DNA of 64,000 nt, taken from contig NC_008390.1 of NCBI RefSeq assembly GCF_000203915.1, forward strand, positions 3,472,001-3,536,000, given 5' to 3'. A program made the translations under genes and the position numbers. The stretch comes from Burkholderia ambifaria AMMD. GTDB taxonomy: Bacteria > Pseudomonadota > Gammaproteobacteria > Burkholderiales > Burkholderiaceae. Shown one piece after another: positions 13,201 to 19,038 of this stretch (its first letter is position 1; each line of letters begins with the position of its first letter). Below the pieces are notes generated by a model. The model was not told the DNA's origin, did not search any database, and saw only the letters and a list, made by a program, of their open reading frames with translations.

Positions 13201-13968
13201 TTCCGAATACGAACCGAGTGCCAGCGAGTCGGCGCCACGCGCCGCTGCGCTCTGGCCGATCGCGATCGCATTTTCCGCGGCTGCGGCAGCCTGCGAGCCA
13301 ATCGCCATCGTGCCGGCCCGCGTCGCCATCGACGAATCACCGATCGCAAGCGATGATTCCGCCGCCGCCTTCGCCTTGCGCCCCAGCGCATAGGCGCCCC
13401 AACCGGTCGCCTGTGCCTCGTTGCCGAGCGCGATCGACGACTTGCCGCCCGCATTGGCCCCGGTACCCAGCGCAATCGCGCCTTCCTCTCCGAGTGCCGA
13501 TGCATTGGCGCCGAATGCGACGTTGTTGCCAGCCGCGGTCGCCTTGTTGCCGATCGCCACCGCACCGCCGAGACCCGACGTAGCCGGGCGCGTGCTGGCG
13601 CTGGCGCCGATCGCGATCGAGTTGTCGCCCGTCGCCGACGCGTTATCCGTGCCATCGCCCTTCGCATTGATCTTCACGTATGCGCTGTTGTCGGGCACGA
13701 CTACGCGCGTATCAAGACCACTGCGCTTGAGCGTCTTCTGATCTTCCTGCTTGACGTCGGTCAGATGGGTCGGATCATCGAGCACCGGATCTGCCGCGTC
13801 GACTTCGTCCGCGTACGCAGACCCCATGGAGGCAACGACAAGCGCGGCGGCTACCGCAATTTTCGATTTCGCGGAGCGCGACGATTTCGAGCGCCCACGT
13901 GCAATTTCCGATGCCGCGCACCAAGTGCTGGTCGAGGCGTTCCACACGACACGATACGACTTGTTCAT
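1210..13968 (-). CDS. Giant trimeric autotransporter adhesin (YadA-like)
   Basis: 4252 residues from ATG 13968. This start is preferred to one 19 codons upstream because it opens a canonical extended signal peptide (MNKSYRVVWN..., cut near AYA|DEV, residues 51-56) and follows AAAGGAAAAGG. The passenger has YadA-like head repeats of the AIG/ALG type at ~95-290, ~590-880, ~3030-3320 and a short one at ~4055-4140. Each is closed by neck motifs (IVNV...TDAVN..QL). Between heads is a very long stalk of tandem modules with the DAVNVSQL neck. The last ~75 residues are the YadA anchor (NAYSGIAMA, then four outer-membrane strands ending SYQW). It is secreted through its own trimeric barrel (type Vc) and should mediate adhesion, autoaggregation or serum resistance. 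Ligand unknown. Confidence 0.96.
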   Translation of the reverse strand: MNKSYRVVWNASTSTWCAASEIARGRSKSSRSAKSKIAVAAALVVASMGSAYADEVDAADPVLDDPTHLTDVKQEDQKTLKRSGLDTRVVVPDNSAYVKINAKGDGTDNASATGDNSIAIGASASTRPATSGLGGAVAIGNKATAAGNNVAFGANASALGEEGAIALGTGANAGGKSSIALGNEAQATGWGAYALGRKAKAAAESSLAIGDSSMATRAGTMAIGSQAAAAAENAIAIGQSAAARGADSLALGSYSEADRDNTVSVGTAGFERQIVNVGRGTQATDAVNIAQLKDVTATLGGNAAVDATGNIKKPAYTIGTKTYDNVGDALLAASESGGGSANAVEYDSTTKNSVTLGGTGSAAVKLTNVRAATLAANSTDAVNGAQLFATNNRVTNVEQSLKDSGVIDPSTGESLAVVYNDATKSTVALGGTGGTVVTNVKAGKVASASKDAVNGGQLYDVSSSVASALGGQTIVNADGTLSKPTYKVGDKTFNNVGDALQAAAASGGGAGGEDANAVHYDGAGKTSVTLGGAGASNPVSLKNVATGQAATDAVNVAQLQSGMSDVKDEIKKDLGDGTLNMKYIKVNAAGMQANALGKNSVAIGSQANATNVDTLAIGSGARASGVNSIAIGVNSVAADANTVSIGDVGATRRIVNVSDGVDDTDAVNMKQLTNVMHSANTKLDAKMTRMVRDVESKPGSFVAVEGLGADGSSPNIASMNGRDPTMGTAAAIGVASGAGGLNAIAVGLQAVASSDHSVAIGSIAQTGVDQPYSVAMGSMVTTNGAGALAIGSRAKANADNAVAVGNNGVAAVGKSSIAIGDKAMTAAGTVNSVAMGKSANVAQNVTDAIALGANASVASGNNGGIALGANSVADRGNALSVGSNSLQRQIVNVAKGTKNNDAVNVSQLTGVTNALGGGAGIGTDGNITAPTYKVGDTTYNNVGDALDAMAKNGGSDPNAVSYDSATKDKVTLAGGATGTTLSNVKAGTADMDAVNVSQLKSSGLIGEDGKSLAAITYDKNTDGTPNYKSATLAGEGGTTLTNVKAGALSATSTDAVNGSQLFATNENLGNLKDTLTDGGVIDKTTGESLAVVYDSTTKDKVTLAGGKTGTTLSNVKAGTADMDAVNVSQLKSSGLVGEDGKSRAAVTYDKNTDGTPNYKSATLAGEGGTTLTNVKAGALSATSTDAVNGSQLFATNENLGNLKDTLTDGGVIDKTTGESLAVVYDSTTKDKVTLAGGKTGTTLSNVKAGTADMDAVNVSQLKSSGLIDGDGKSIAAVTYDKKTDGTPNYNSVTLGGGKSTGPVTLSNVAQGKANTDAVNVEQLTKAISDVEGGMNPLAVSYDSVTKDKVTLAGGTTGTTLTNVKAGALSATSTDAVNGSQLFATNENLGNLKDTLTDGGVIDKTTGESLAVVYDSTTKDKVTLAGTTGTTLSNVKAGTADMDAVNVSQLKSSGLIDGDGKSIAAVTYDKKTDGTPNYNSVTLGGGKSTGPVTLSNVAQGKAGTDAVNVDQLTKAIGDVEGGMNPLAVSYDSVTKDKVTLAGGTTGTTLTNVAAGKVSADSKDAVNGSQLHGTAQSVADALGGGSAVDENGKLKAPTYTLADPADDTKKVDYHTVGDALENLDGRVASNTGDITHIKNQFTNTGLVDADGDTRAAVTYDKNKDGTPNYQSATLAGKSGTKLTNVAAGTADLDAVNVSQLKSSGLVGEDGKSRAAVTYDKNTDGTPNYKSATLAGDGGTTLTNVKAGALSATSTDAVNGSQLFATNENLGNLKDTLTDGGVIDKTTGESLAVVYDSTTKDKVTLAGGKTGTTLSNVKAGTADMDAVNVSQLKSSGLVGEDGKSRAAITYDKNTDGTPNYKSATLAGEGGTTLTNVKAGALSATSTDAVNGSQLFATNENLGNLKDTLTDGGVIDKTTGESLAVVYDSTTKDKVTLAGGKTGTTLSNVKAGTADMDAVNVSQLKSSGLVGEDGKSLAAITYDKNTDGTPNYKSATLAGDGGTTLTNVKAGALSATSTDAVNGSQLFATNENLGNLKDTLTDGGVIDKTTGESLAVVYDSTTKDKVTLAGGKTGTTLSNVKAGTADMDAVNVSQLKSSGLVGEDGKSLAAITYDKNTDGTPNYKSATLAGDGGTTLTNVKAGALSATSTDAVNGSQLFATNENLGNLKDTLTDGGVIDKTTGESLAVVYDSTTKDKVTLAGGKTGTTLSNVKAGTADMDAVNVSQLKSSGLIDGDGKSIAAVTYDKKTDGTPNYNSVTLGGGKSTGPVTLSNVAKGQAGTDAVNVDQLTDALRDVEGGLNPLAVAYDTAKKDKVTLAGEGGTKLSNVKAGTADQDAVNVSQLKSSGLVGEDGKSLAAITYDKNADGTPKYTSATLAGEGGTTLSNVKAGTKDMDAVNVSQLKSSGLVDGDGKSRAAITYDKNADGTPKYTSATLAGVGGTKLSNVADGTEDKDAVNVSQLKSTGLIGEDGKSRAAVTYDKNADGTPKYTSATLAGEGGTTLSNVKAGTKDMDAVNVSQLKSSGLVDGDGKSRAAITYDKNADGTPKYTSATLAGVGGTKLSNVADGTEDKDAVNVSQLKSTGLIGEDGKSRAAVTYDKNADGTPKYTSATLAGEGGTTLSNVKAGTKDMDAVNVSQLKSTGLIDGDGKSRAAITYDKNADGTPKYTSATLAGVGGTTLSNVADGKEDKDAVNVSQLKSTGLIGEDGKSRAAITYDKNADGTPKYTSATLAGEGGTTLSNVKAGTKDMDAVNVSQLKSTGLIDGDGKSRAAITYDKNADGTPKYTSATLAGVGGTKLSNVADGKEDKDAVNVSQLKSSGLIGEDGKSIAAVTYDKNTDGTANHESVTLAGKAGTKLTNVKAAELSATSMDAVNGSQLFATNESLGNLKDALTDGGVIDEKTGESLAVVYDSTSKDKVTLAGGKTGTTLSNVKAGTADLDAVNVSQLKSSGLIDEDGKSIAAVTYDRNTDGTPNYNSVTLGGGKSTGPVTLSNVAQGKAGTDAVNVDQLNNLEDSLVNGAIKLKYIKVNSEGREAIARGPESVAIGANAWATRPQAMALGSGSRANGVNSVAIGYNSVADDDNTVAVGNVGEERRVVHLAAGVDDTDAVNMRQLTDAMHSANTKLDAKMTRMVRDVESKPGSFVAVEGLGADGSMTNIASMNGRNPNMGTAAAIGVGSGASGINSIAVGLQAVSNSDHSVAIGSIAQTGVDQPYAVAMGSMVTTNGAGALAIGSRAKANADNAVAVGNNGVVAVGKSSIAIGDKAMTNAGTVNSIAIGTNANVQQNVADAIALGANSQALSSNSVALGANSIANRANALSIGKAGAERQIVNVAKGTQDTDAVSLAQLKGLADVVAGGTGFDKNGDVTAPTYTIDGKEYHNVNDALQAAAKSGGDGSSGTDPNAVAYDGELKDKVTLAGQNGTTLSNVAAGKADTDAVNVSQLKSSGLVGEDGKSRAAVTYDKNTDGTPNYKSATLAGEGGTTLTNVKAGALSATSTDAVNGSQLFATNENLGNLKDSLTDGGVIDKTTGESLAVVYDSASKDKLTLAGGQTGTTLSNVKAGTADMDAVNVSQLKSSGLIGENGKALAAVTYDTHTDGTTNFASVTFGGMNAGVPVALHNVAAGKVSTDAVNVSQLKGVTDIIGGGAGIDADGKVTSPVYNVDGKDYVSVGDAIKALEQREGGTGNGTNPNAVVYDDATKAAVTLAGAKGTVLRNVADGSLAEFSTEAVNGGQVNFLASSIADSLGGGAKFDPVTGDISAPTYELTAADGLTNTYDNVGDAFKHVDERVSTHTKQIDTLEKGVANAVQYDDATHAAVTFGGAGAAPVMLKNVADGVDETDAVNVRQLRSAGLVGEDGKLQSAVVYDKNADGTTNYGSVTLGGVGAATPVALHNVAAGKAATDAVNVSQLSGVTDALGGGAKIDEETGKVVAPTYDVGGNTFHNAGDALTNIDNRVTQIQDNLGEATKLVGAVAYDKNGDGTVNFNTVTLGNGLSTGPVVLTNVADGKSQYDAVNYGQFSKLEGRVSNIDERLNTVTTPGGNNSGNDGGSGSNLIGGTGGSGKDSAEIVAAKPGNGNGNIAVGSGSQIVDGKNNAAAIGAGSKVSADNGTALGQGASVSSGADNSVALGQGSQATEANTVSVGSDGHERRIVNVADGVKATDAVSKGQFDRALGGMQGQINDISRNAYSGIAMATALTMIPGVDPGKALSFGIGGGSYKGYQAVALGGEARITENLKMRAGVGLSSGGNTYGVGASYQW
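4189..4640 (-). repeat. Head-domain direct repeat, copy in distal head
   Basis: This stretch encodes the third head block and is strongly similar at DNA level to 11497..11948. The two copies include an identical run of about 70 bases around 4565-4636. The offset is 7308 bases, an exact multiple of three, so both are in the same reading frame. Confidence 0.85.
5464..7056 (-). repeat. Nine tandem 177-bp (59-residue) stalk repeats
   Basis: The same phrase recurs at 5464, 5641, 5818, 5995, 6172, 6349, 6526, 6703 and 6880, exactly 177 bases apart. Each unit encodes 59 residues with the pattern GEDGKS or DGDGKS, YDKNADGTPKY, SATLAG, SNV, DAVNVSQLK. Two subtypes (EGGTTLSNVKAGTKDMDAV and VGGTKLSNVADG.EDKDAV) largely alternate, giving a higher-order period of 354 bases. 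The units are nearly identical at DNA level, so copy number should change readily by slippage or recombination without losing frame. Confidence 0.93.
7229..8800 (-). repeat. Tandem 393-bp (131-residue) stalk repeats, array of four
   Basis: Near-identical units begin at 7229, 7622, 8015 and 8408, each 393 bases long. Each 131-residue unit has three parts: DGKS..YDKNTDGTPNYKSATLAG, then SATSTDAVNGSQLFATNENLGNLKD, then DKTTGESLAVVYDSTTKDKVTLAG, ending in a DAVNVSQLK neck. The copy at the low-coordinate edge is a hybrid that shifts into another stalk module. A 390-bp copy lacking one Gly codon lies at about 9548..9937. Confidence 0.9.
10112..10897 (-). repeat. Second array of two 393-bp stalk repeats
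   Basis: Two further copies of the 131-residue stalk unit begin at 10112 and 10505. They are almost identical to those at 7622-8800, so the protein carries the same module in at least three separated blocks. Confidence 0.88.
11497..11948 (-). repeat. Head-domain direct repeat, copy in proximal head
   Basis: Partner of 4189..4640, encoding the second head block (SSIAIGDKAMT through DAKMTRMVRDVES and neighbours). The two copies are 7308 bases apart in the same frame. Confidence 0.85.
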
Positions 13969-14462
13969 ACGAACCTTTTCCTTTGGTAAACCTCTCCTCG
14001 ACGCGCATCGGCTTTGACAAGCCATATCGATGCGACGACTCGGCGAGCGGTGACAAGTAGCTCAACGCTTACGGCTTTCCGGGAAGAAATGCGAAACGTG
14101 CATACTGAGAAATCGCATGAACACAGGGGACGATCACGTCGACAGCGCTGCGAAATCGCGGGTTTCAACCGGATACTGAAAGCTGGCTGAAACTCTATTG
14201 ACATGCCCTCATCCCAAAAACAGGACACGAACTAAATGTATGAAAATTCACTTAGAACCTGTACGAATTACTTTTTAATTTTAATAAATGTCACGGGATT
14301 TAAAGGATTTACCGCTGCACCGGCTATCGGAACAATTCGATATTTTCTGTATTAAAAAAATCGTGGCGACAACGCGTTTCACTGAACAGTGACGCCGGAC
14401 GGCATGCGCCGGCCCCTGCTCGAGCGCGGTCTTCCGGACCGCTCCCTCGCCAGAAAATCCGC
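13969..14462. other. AT-rich intergenic region upstream of the adhesin
   Basis: No convincing gene lies here. Bases ~14180-14370 are much more AT-rich than the rest of the window, with runs such as TTTTTAATTTTAATAAATG. The adhesin leader and promoter must lie here on the minus strand, but I cannot pick out one strong promoter. The abrupt composition change next to core metX marks the probable edge of the acquired adhesin locus. Confidence 0.55.
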
Positions 14463-14495
14463 TATACTTTGCCGACTGCCGCCACCTGGCGGCAG
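14463..14495 (+). promoter_or_regulatory. metX -10 element and 5' leader hairpin
   Basis: TATACT at 14463..14468 is a good -10 box; the matching -35 position is GC-rich and poor. Starting about 8 bases later, 14476..14495 is a perfect 8-bp stem (CTGCCGCC/GGCGGCAG) with a 4-base loop. It would form the extreme 5' end of the transcript just before the riboswitch aptamer. Confidence 0.5.
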
Positions 14496-14502
14496 GTCGG
14501 AA

Positions 14503-14600
14503 GCGCGCCGATTTGCTGACTCGATTGCGGGCGCGCGAACCGGCCGGGCCTTGATGCGTCTTGGTCCCGGCAGGTTCACTACAAATGCGGCTAAAGAGGT
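14503..14600 (+). promoter_or_regulatory. SAM-II (long-loop) riboswitch upstream of metX
   Basis: P1 is a perfect 7-bp stem, GCGCGCC at 14503..14509 with GGCGCGC at 14530..14536. Its loop contains ATTTG (14511..14515), which pairs with CAAAT at 14582..14586 to form the pseudoknot. That is followed by the family's conserved GCTAAA and a purine-rich tail. An inserted hairpin (GAACC 14537..14541 with GGTTC 14573..14577, plus an inner GGGCC/GGTCCC stem) occupies the place where the long-loop variant carries extra sequence. Downstream, CCGCC at 14647 can pair with GGCGG at 14661 and hide the metX ribosome site, a plausible expression platform. S-adenosylmethionine would be expected to lower MetX synthesis. 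Structure is read by eye. Confidence 0.75.
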
Positions 14601-14670
14601 CGTCAGCCGCGCACCTTCGCCTCCGCGCATCGCCGACACCGTTTAGCCGCCCAGTCATAAGGCGGAACGA

Positions 14671-15816
14671 ATGGAATCGATCGGCATCGTCGCTCCACAG
14701 ACCATGCACTTCGCCGAACCACTGCGCTTGCAAAGCGGCAGCGTGATCGGCAACTATCAGCTCGTCGTCGAAACGTACGGCGAGCTCAACGCCGCGCGTT
14801 CGAACGCGGTGCTCGTCTGCCACGCGCTCAACGCGTCGCATCACGTCGCCGGCGTCTACGCGGACGATCCGCGCAGCACCGGCTGGTGGGACAACATGGT
14901 CGGCCCGGGCAAGCCGCTCGACACCAACCGCTTCTTCGTGATCGGCGTGAACAACCTCGGCTCGTGCTTCGGCTCGACCGGCCCGATGAGCATCGACCCG
15001 TCGAGCGGAAAGCCATACGGCGCGCGCTTTCCGGTCGTCACCGTCGAGGACTGGGTGCACGCGCAGGCGCGCGTCGCGGATGCCTTCGGCATCGAGCGCT
15101 TCGCCGCGGTGATGGGCGGCAGCCTCGGCGGGATGCAGGCGCTCGCGTGGAGCCTGATGTATCCGGAGCGCGTCGCACACTGCATCGACATCGCGTCGAC
15201 ACCGAAGCTGTCCGCGCAGAACATCGCGTTCAACGAAGTCGCGCGCTCGGCGATCCTGTCCGATCCCGACTTCCACGGCGGCGACTATTACGCGCACGGC
15301 GTGAAGCCGAAGCGCGGCCTGCGCGTCGCGCGGATGATCGGCCACATCACGTACCTGTCCGACGACGACATGGCCGAGAAATTCGGCCGTGCGCTGCGCC
15401 GCGCGGACGGCGCGCTCGACGCGTACAACTTCAGCTTCGACGTCGAGTTCGAGGTCGAGTCGTACCTGCGCTACCAGGGCGACAAGTTTGCCGACTACTT
15501 CGACGCGAACACCTACCTGCTGATCACACGCGCGCTCGACTACTTCGATCCGGCCAAGGCGTTCGACGGCAATCTGACGGCCGCGCTCGCGCATACGCAG
15601 GCGAAGTACCTGATCGCGAGCTTCTCGACCGACTGGCGCTTCGCGCCGGCGCGTTCGCGCGAGATCGTGAAGGCGCTGCTCGACAACAAGCGCACGGTCA
15701 GCTACGCGGAGATCGACGCGCCGCACGGCCACGACGCGTTCCTGCTCGACGATGCGCGCTATCACAACCTGCTGCGCGCGTATTACGAACGAATCGCCAA
15801 CGAGGTAGGCGCATGA
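14671..15816 (+). CDS. metX: Homoserine O-acetyl/succinyltransferase
   Basis: 381 residues, the usual length for Burkholderia MetX. It activates the homoserine hydroxyl with an acyl group from acyl-CoA, the first committed step of methionine synthesis, in the cytosol. It has an alpha/beta-hydrolase fold with the nucleophile elbow MGGSLGGMQ at residue ~150 and a C-terminal catalytic His in APHGHDAFL near residue 350. The start follows AAGGCGG six bases upstream. It overlaps metW by four bases (ATGA), so the two are translationally coupled. The SAM-II type leader implies feedback control by S-adenosylmethionine. Sequence alone does not settle acetyl versus succinyl specificity. Confidence 0.96.
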   Translation: MESIGIVAPQTMHFAEPLRLQSGSVIGNYQLVVETYGELNAARSNAVLVCHALNASHHVAGVYADDPRSTGWWDNMVGPGKPLDTNRFFVIGVNNLGSCFGSTGPMSIDPSSGKPYGARFPVVTVEDWVHAQARVADAFGIERFAAVMGGSLGGMQALAWSLMYPERVAHCIDIASTPKLSAQNIAFNEVARSAILSDPDFHGGDYYAHGVKPKRGLRVARMIGHITYLSDDDMAEKFGRALRRADGALDAYNFSFDVEFEVESYLRYQGDKFADYFDANTYLLITRALDYFDPAKAFDGNLTAALAHTQAKYLIASFSTDWRFAPARSREIVKALLDNKRTVSYAEIDAPHGHDAFLLDDARYHNLLRAYYERIANEVGA

Positions 15817-16421
15817 ACCAGCAAGCCCTGAACTCCCTGTCCGCGCGCGCAGACTTCCGCACGATCGCGCGCTGGGTCGAACCGCGCTCGACGGTGCTCG
15901 ACCTCGGCTGCGGCGACGGCTCGCTGCTCGCGCTGCTGATGGAAGAACTGGACGTGACCGGCTACGGGATCGAGCTGAACGACGCGGGCGTGCTCGCGAG
16001 CGCGAAGAACGGCATCAATGTGATCCAGCAGAACCTGGAAGACGGCCTGCGCCTGTTCGAGGACCACAGCTTCGACATCGCGATCCTGTCGCAGACGCTG
16101 CAGACGATTCACCAGACGGCCGCGATCCTGCGCGAAACCGCGCGGGTCGGGCGCGAATGCATCGTGTCGTTCCCGAATTTCGGCTACTGGCCGCATCGGC
16201 TGTCGGTACTGAACGGCCGGATGCCGGTGTCGAAGGCGCTGCCTTATCAGTGGCACAACACGCCGAACGTCCGGGTGCTGACGATCGAGGATTTCGAGGC
16301 GCTCGCGCCGGAAGTCGGCGTCACGATTCTCGACCGCGTCGTGCTGCACGAAGGCCAGCCGATTCGTTGGGGAGCGAACTGGCGTGGTAGTCTTGCTGTC
16401 TATCGCGTCAAGCGCAGCTGA
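15813..16421 (+). CDS. metW: Methionine biosynthesis protein MetW
   Basis: 202 residues with a class I methyltransferase fold: SAM-binding motif DLGCGDGSL at residues ~30-38, an acidic residue after the next strand (YGIELN), and FPNFGYW mid-protein. MetW always accompanies MetX in proteobacteria that use the direct sulfhydrylation route, and it has been reported to be needed for full MetX activity. The ATG overlaps the metX stop. A GAGGTAGGC ribosome site lies inside the end of metX. Identification rests on the motif set and this fixed gene order. Confidence 0.95.
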   Translation: MNQQALNSLSARADFRTIARWVEPRSTVLDLGCGDGSLLALLMEELDVTGYGIELNDAGVLASAKNGINVIQQNLEDGLRLFEDHSFDIAILSQTLQTIHQTAAILRETARVGRECIVSFPNFGYWPHRLSVLNGRMPVSKALPYQWHNTPNVRVLTIEDFEALAPEVGVTILDRVVLHEGQPIRWGANWRGSLAVYRVKRS

Positions 16422-16538
16422 GCCCGGGGGCCGTTGACGGATGATCCGGCCCGCACGCGCGTGCGGCCGCCCCCTTCTGCGCCGCTCGCGCCGCCTGCGC
16501 TGCCGCCGCAATCAGTCAACGCTACCCAGTTCCATTCC

Positions 16539-17960
16539 ATGTCGAAAACGCCACACGAGGCGCCCGCGCTCACCGCTCACGAGGATCACCCCGGCTGGCG
16601 AGCCTATCTGAACACGCACATGCTGATCTGCGTGTTCCTCGGGTTCACGTCCGGTCTGCCCCTGTTCACGCTCGTCTACCTCGTGCAGGCATGGCTGCGC
16701 TCCGAAGGCGTGAACCTGAAGGAAATCGGCCTGTTCGCGCTGATCCAGTTCCCGTATACGTGGAAGTTCCTGTGGGCGCCGCTGATGGACCGCTACATCC
16801 CGCGCCTGCCCGGCTGGCGGCCGGGCCGCCGGCGCGGCTGGCTGCTGCTCACGCAGCTGCTGGTCGCGGGCGCGATCGCCACGCTCGGCTTCGTGTCGCC
16901 GCGCGACTCGATCTGGACGGTCGCCGCGCTCACCACGCTCGTCGCGTTCTTCGGCGCGAGCGCCGACATCGTGATCGACGCGTACCGCCGCGAACTGCTG
17001 CGCGACACCGAGCAGGGCCTCGGCAACGCGGTGCACGTGAACGCCTACAAGCTCGCCGCGCTGATTCCCGGCTCGCTGGCGCTGATCCTGTCCGACCACA
17101 TGCCGTGGGACGCCGTGTTCGCGATCACCGGCGCATTCATGCTGCCGGGCATCCTGATGACGCTCGTCGTGCGCGAGCCCGAAGTGGTCGGCACGCCGCC
17201 GCGCAACCTGCGCGACGCGATCGTGCTGCCGTTCCGCGAATTCATCCAGCGCGACGGCTGGGCCGGCGCGCTGCTGGTCATCGCGTTCATCTTCCTGTTC
17301 AAGATCGGCGACACGATGGCGACCACGCTGTCGACGTCGTTCTTCCTCGACATCGGCTTCACGCGCACCGAGATCGGCATCGTCGCCAAAACCACCGCGC
17401 TGGTCGCGAGCGTCGCCGGCGGCATCATCGGCGGCGTGTGGCTCGTGAAGATCGGGATCGGCCGCGGGCTGTGGATCTTCGGCGCGCTGCAGATGGTGTC
17501 GACCCTCGGCTTCGCGTGGCTCGCGCAGCTCGGCCCCGGCTCGCCGGTGCTGGCCGTGCTGTACGACTTCACGGTATCGACGAGCCACGCGATCGCGTCG
17601 GCGCTGTCGGTGTTCGGCGTCGTCGTCACGCCGCAGTTCAGCCCGATGACGGTCGCGCTCGCGATCGTCTACGGCGTCGAAACCTTCACCACCGGCCTGA
17701 CGATGGCCGCGTTCGTCGCGTACATCGCGAGCACGACCGACCCGCGCTACACGGCCACGCAGTTCGCGCTGTTCACGAGCCTCGCGTCCGTGCCGCGCAC
17801 GCTCGCGTCGGCCGCGAGCGGCTTCATCGTCGCGAAGATCGGCTGGTTCGACTACTTCATCGTGTGCACCGCGCTCGCGATCCCCGGCATGCTGCTGCTG
17901 TTCAAGATCGCGCCGTGGAACGGCGTCGCGCGCAACGGCGAGGCGAGCCGTGCGCAATGA
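16539..17960 (+). CDS. ampG: Muropeptide permease AmpG
   Basis: 473 residues from the ATG at 16539. The frame extends upstream to 16434, but those 35 codons are Pro/Ala/Arg-rich and unlike the family. It is an inner-membrane major-facilitator transporter importing GlcNAc-anhydro-MurNAc peptides released by wall turnover, for recycling and for AmpR signalling. Evidence: 12-14 hydrophobic segments, an N-terminal THMLICVFLGFTSGLPLF segment, FLWAPLMDRY after the second helix, and FGASADIVIDAYRREL in the fourth. All are typical AmpG features. The ribosome site is weak. The 3' end overlaps the next gene by 11 bases. Confidence 0.93.
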   Translation: MSKTPHEAPALTAHEDHPGWRAYLNTHMLICVFLGFTSGLPLFTLVYLVQAWLRSEGVNLKEIGLFALIQFPYTWKFLWAPLMDRYIPRLPGWRPGRRRGWLLLTQLLVAGAIATLGFVSPRDSIWTVAALTTLVAFFGASADIVIDAYRRELLRDTEQGLGNAVHVNAYKLAALIPGSLALILSDHMPWDAVFAITGAFMLPGILMTLVVREPEVVGTPPRNLRDAIVLPFREFIQRDGWAGALLVIAFIFLFKIGDTMATTLSTSFFLDIGFTRTEIGIVAKTTALVASVAGGIIGGVWLVKIGIGRGLWIFGALQMVSTLGFAWLAQLGPGSPVLAVLYDFTVSTSHAIASALSVFGVVVTPQFSPMTVALAIVYGVETFTTGLTMAAFVAYIASTTDPRYTATQFALFTSLASVPRTLASAASGFIVAKIGWFDYFIVCTALAIPGMLLLFKIAPWNGVARNGEASRAQ

Positions 17961-18984
17961 CCGCCTGCTTCGCGCCGCACGCGTCGCCGCCGCACTGAGC
18001 GTCGGCGTCGCGGCGCTCGGCGCGGCGGCAAGCACGCATCCGACCGACGCCGGGGCAGCCGCGGCCGGCTCCGCGGCGGCTGCGCCGTCCACGCCGGCGA
18101 CCACCGTCGCGCCGTCTGCCGCCGAAGCCGCGCAGCCGAGCGGCGGGGCCGTGCCGTCGAAAGCCTATGCGCCGACGTCGCAGCAGGTCCGCTACGGCGA
18201 CGCGATCGCGTTCCGCACGCTGATCCCGTCGCCGCTGCTCGAACAGCTGACCGCGAGCGAATACGCGCAGATCGTGCAAACGGCCGCCGACAGCGACCGC
18301 CTGCTGCCCGCGAATCAGCCGCGCGTGAAACGCCTGCGCGCGATCGTCATGAAGCTGGCGCCGTATTCGGTGAAGTGGAACGATCGCGTGAAGAGCTGGG
18401 CGTGGGACGTCAATGCGATCCGCTCGCGCGACATCCGCGTCACGTGCCTGCCGGGCGGCAAGGTGCTCGTGTACGGCGGGATGCTCGATCGCGTCCGCCT
18501 GAACGACGACGAACTCGGCGTGCTGCTTGCGCACGGCATCGCCCATGCGCTGCGCGAACACGCACGCAGCAATCTCGGCACGGCGTCGCAAACGTCGCTG
18601 CGCGCGGCCGCGCTGCCGCCGCTGTTCGGCGTCGGCGATCCGCTGCCGCAGGCGCTGAACCTCGGCGCACGTCTGCAGACGCTGCGCTACGACCCGACCG
18701 ACGAGACCGAAGCCGACGTGATCGGCGGCGACATCGCCGCCCGCGCGGGCTTCGATCCGCGCGCGGCGATCACGCTGTGGGACAAGCTCGCGGCGGCCAC
18801 CCGCGCGAACAAGACGTCGGGATTCATCTACACGCATCCGTACGGCGCGACGCGGCGGCAGGATCTGCTGAACCGGCTGCAGGACCTGATGCCGCTGTAT
18901 GCGAAGGCGACGGGCAAGCGCGTCGACACGCTGCCCGACTATGCGGGCATCAGCGCGCAGCGACGCAAGGTCGCGCGGCGCTGA
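17950..18984 (+). CDS. M48-family metallopeptidase homologue lacking catalytic Glu
   Basis: 344 residues from a GTG start that overlaps the end of ampG; GGCGAGGCGAG precedes it. An N-terminal signal-like stretch (residues 8-27) leads into an Ala/Pro/Thr-rich linker to ~75. The rest matches M48 periplasmic peptidases of the LoiP/BepA type: YGGMLDR, then LAHGIAHALREHAR, and DETEADVIGGDIAARAGFDP. The zinc motif normally reads HExxH. Here it is H195-G-I-A-H199, so both His and the third ligand (E254) remain but the catalytic base is Gly. It may be a non-catalytic chaperone-like protein or use other chemistry. Coupling to ampG suggests an envelope role. Family assignment is firm, function is not. 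Confidence 0.85.
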   Translation: MRNDRLLRAARVAAALSVGVAALGAAASTHPTDAGAAAAGSAAAAPSTPATTVAPSAAEAAQPSGGAVPSKAYAPTSQQVRYGDAIAFRTLIPSPLLEQLTASEYAQIVQTAADSDRLLPANQPRVKRLRAIVMKLAPYSVKWNDRVKSWAWDVNAIRSRDIRVTCLPGGKVLVYGGMLDRVRLNDDELGVLLAHGIAHALREHARSNLGTASQTSLRAAALPPLFGVGDPLPQALNLGARLQTLRYDPTDETEADVIGGDIAARAGFDPRAAITLWDKLAAATRANKTSGFIYTHPYGATRRQDLLNRLQDLMPLYAKATGKRVDTLPDYAGISAQRRKVARR

Positions 18985-19038
18985 GCATCGCCGCAGGCCG
19001 CGGCTTTCCGTCGGGCATCGCCAGCGTGTGACGCGGCG

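Noticed and set aside
14281..15765. 494-residue minus-strand frame opposite metX
   Set aside because: Antisense shadow: His/Arg/Val/Glu-rich with no family features, fully covered by the well-supported metX.
16434..16538. N-terminal extension of AmpG
   Set aside because: Pro/Ala/Arg-rich residues before the conserved start and no better ribosome site upstream; treated as untranslated.
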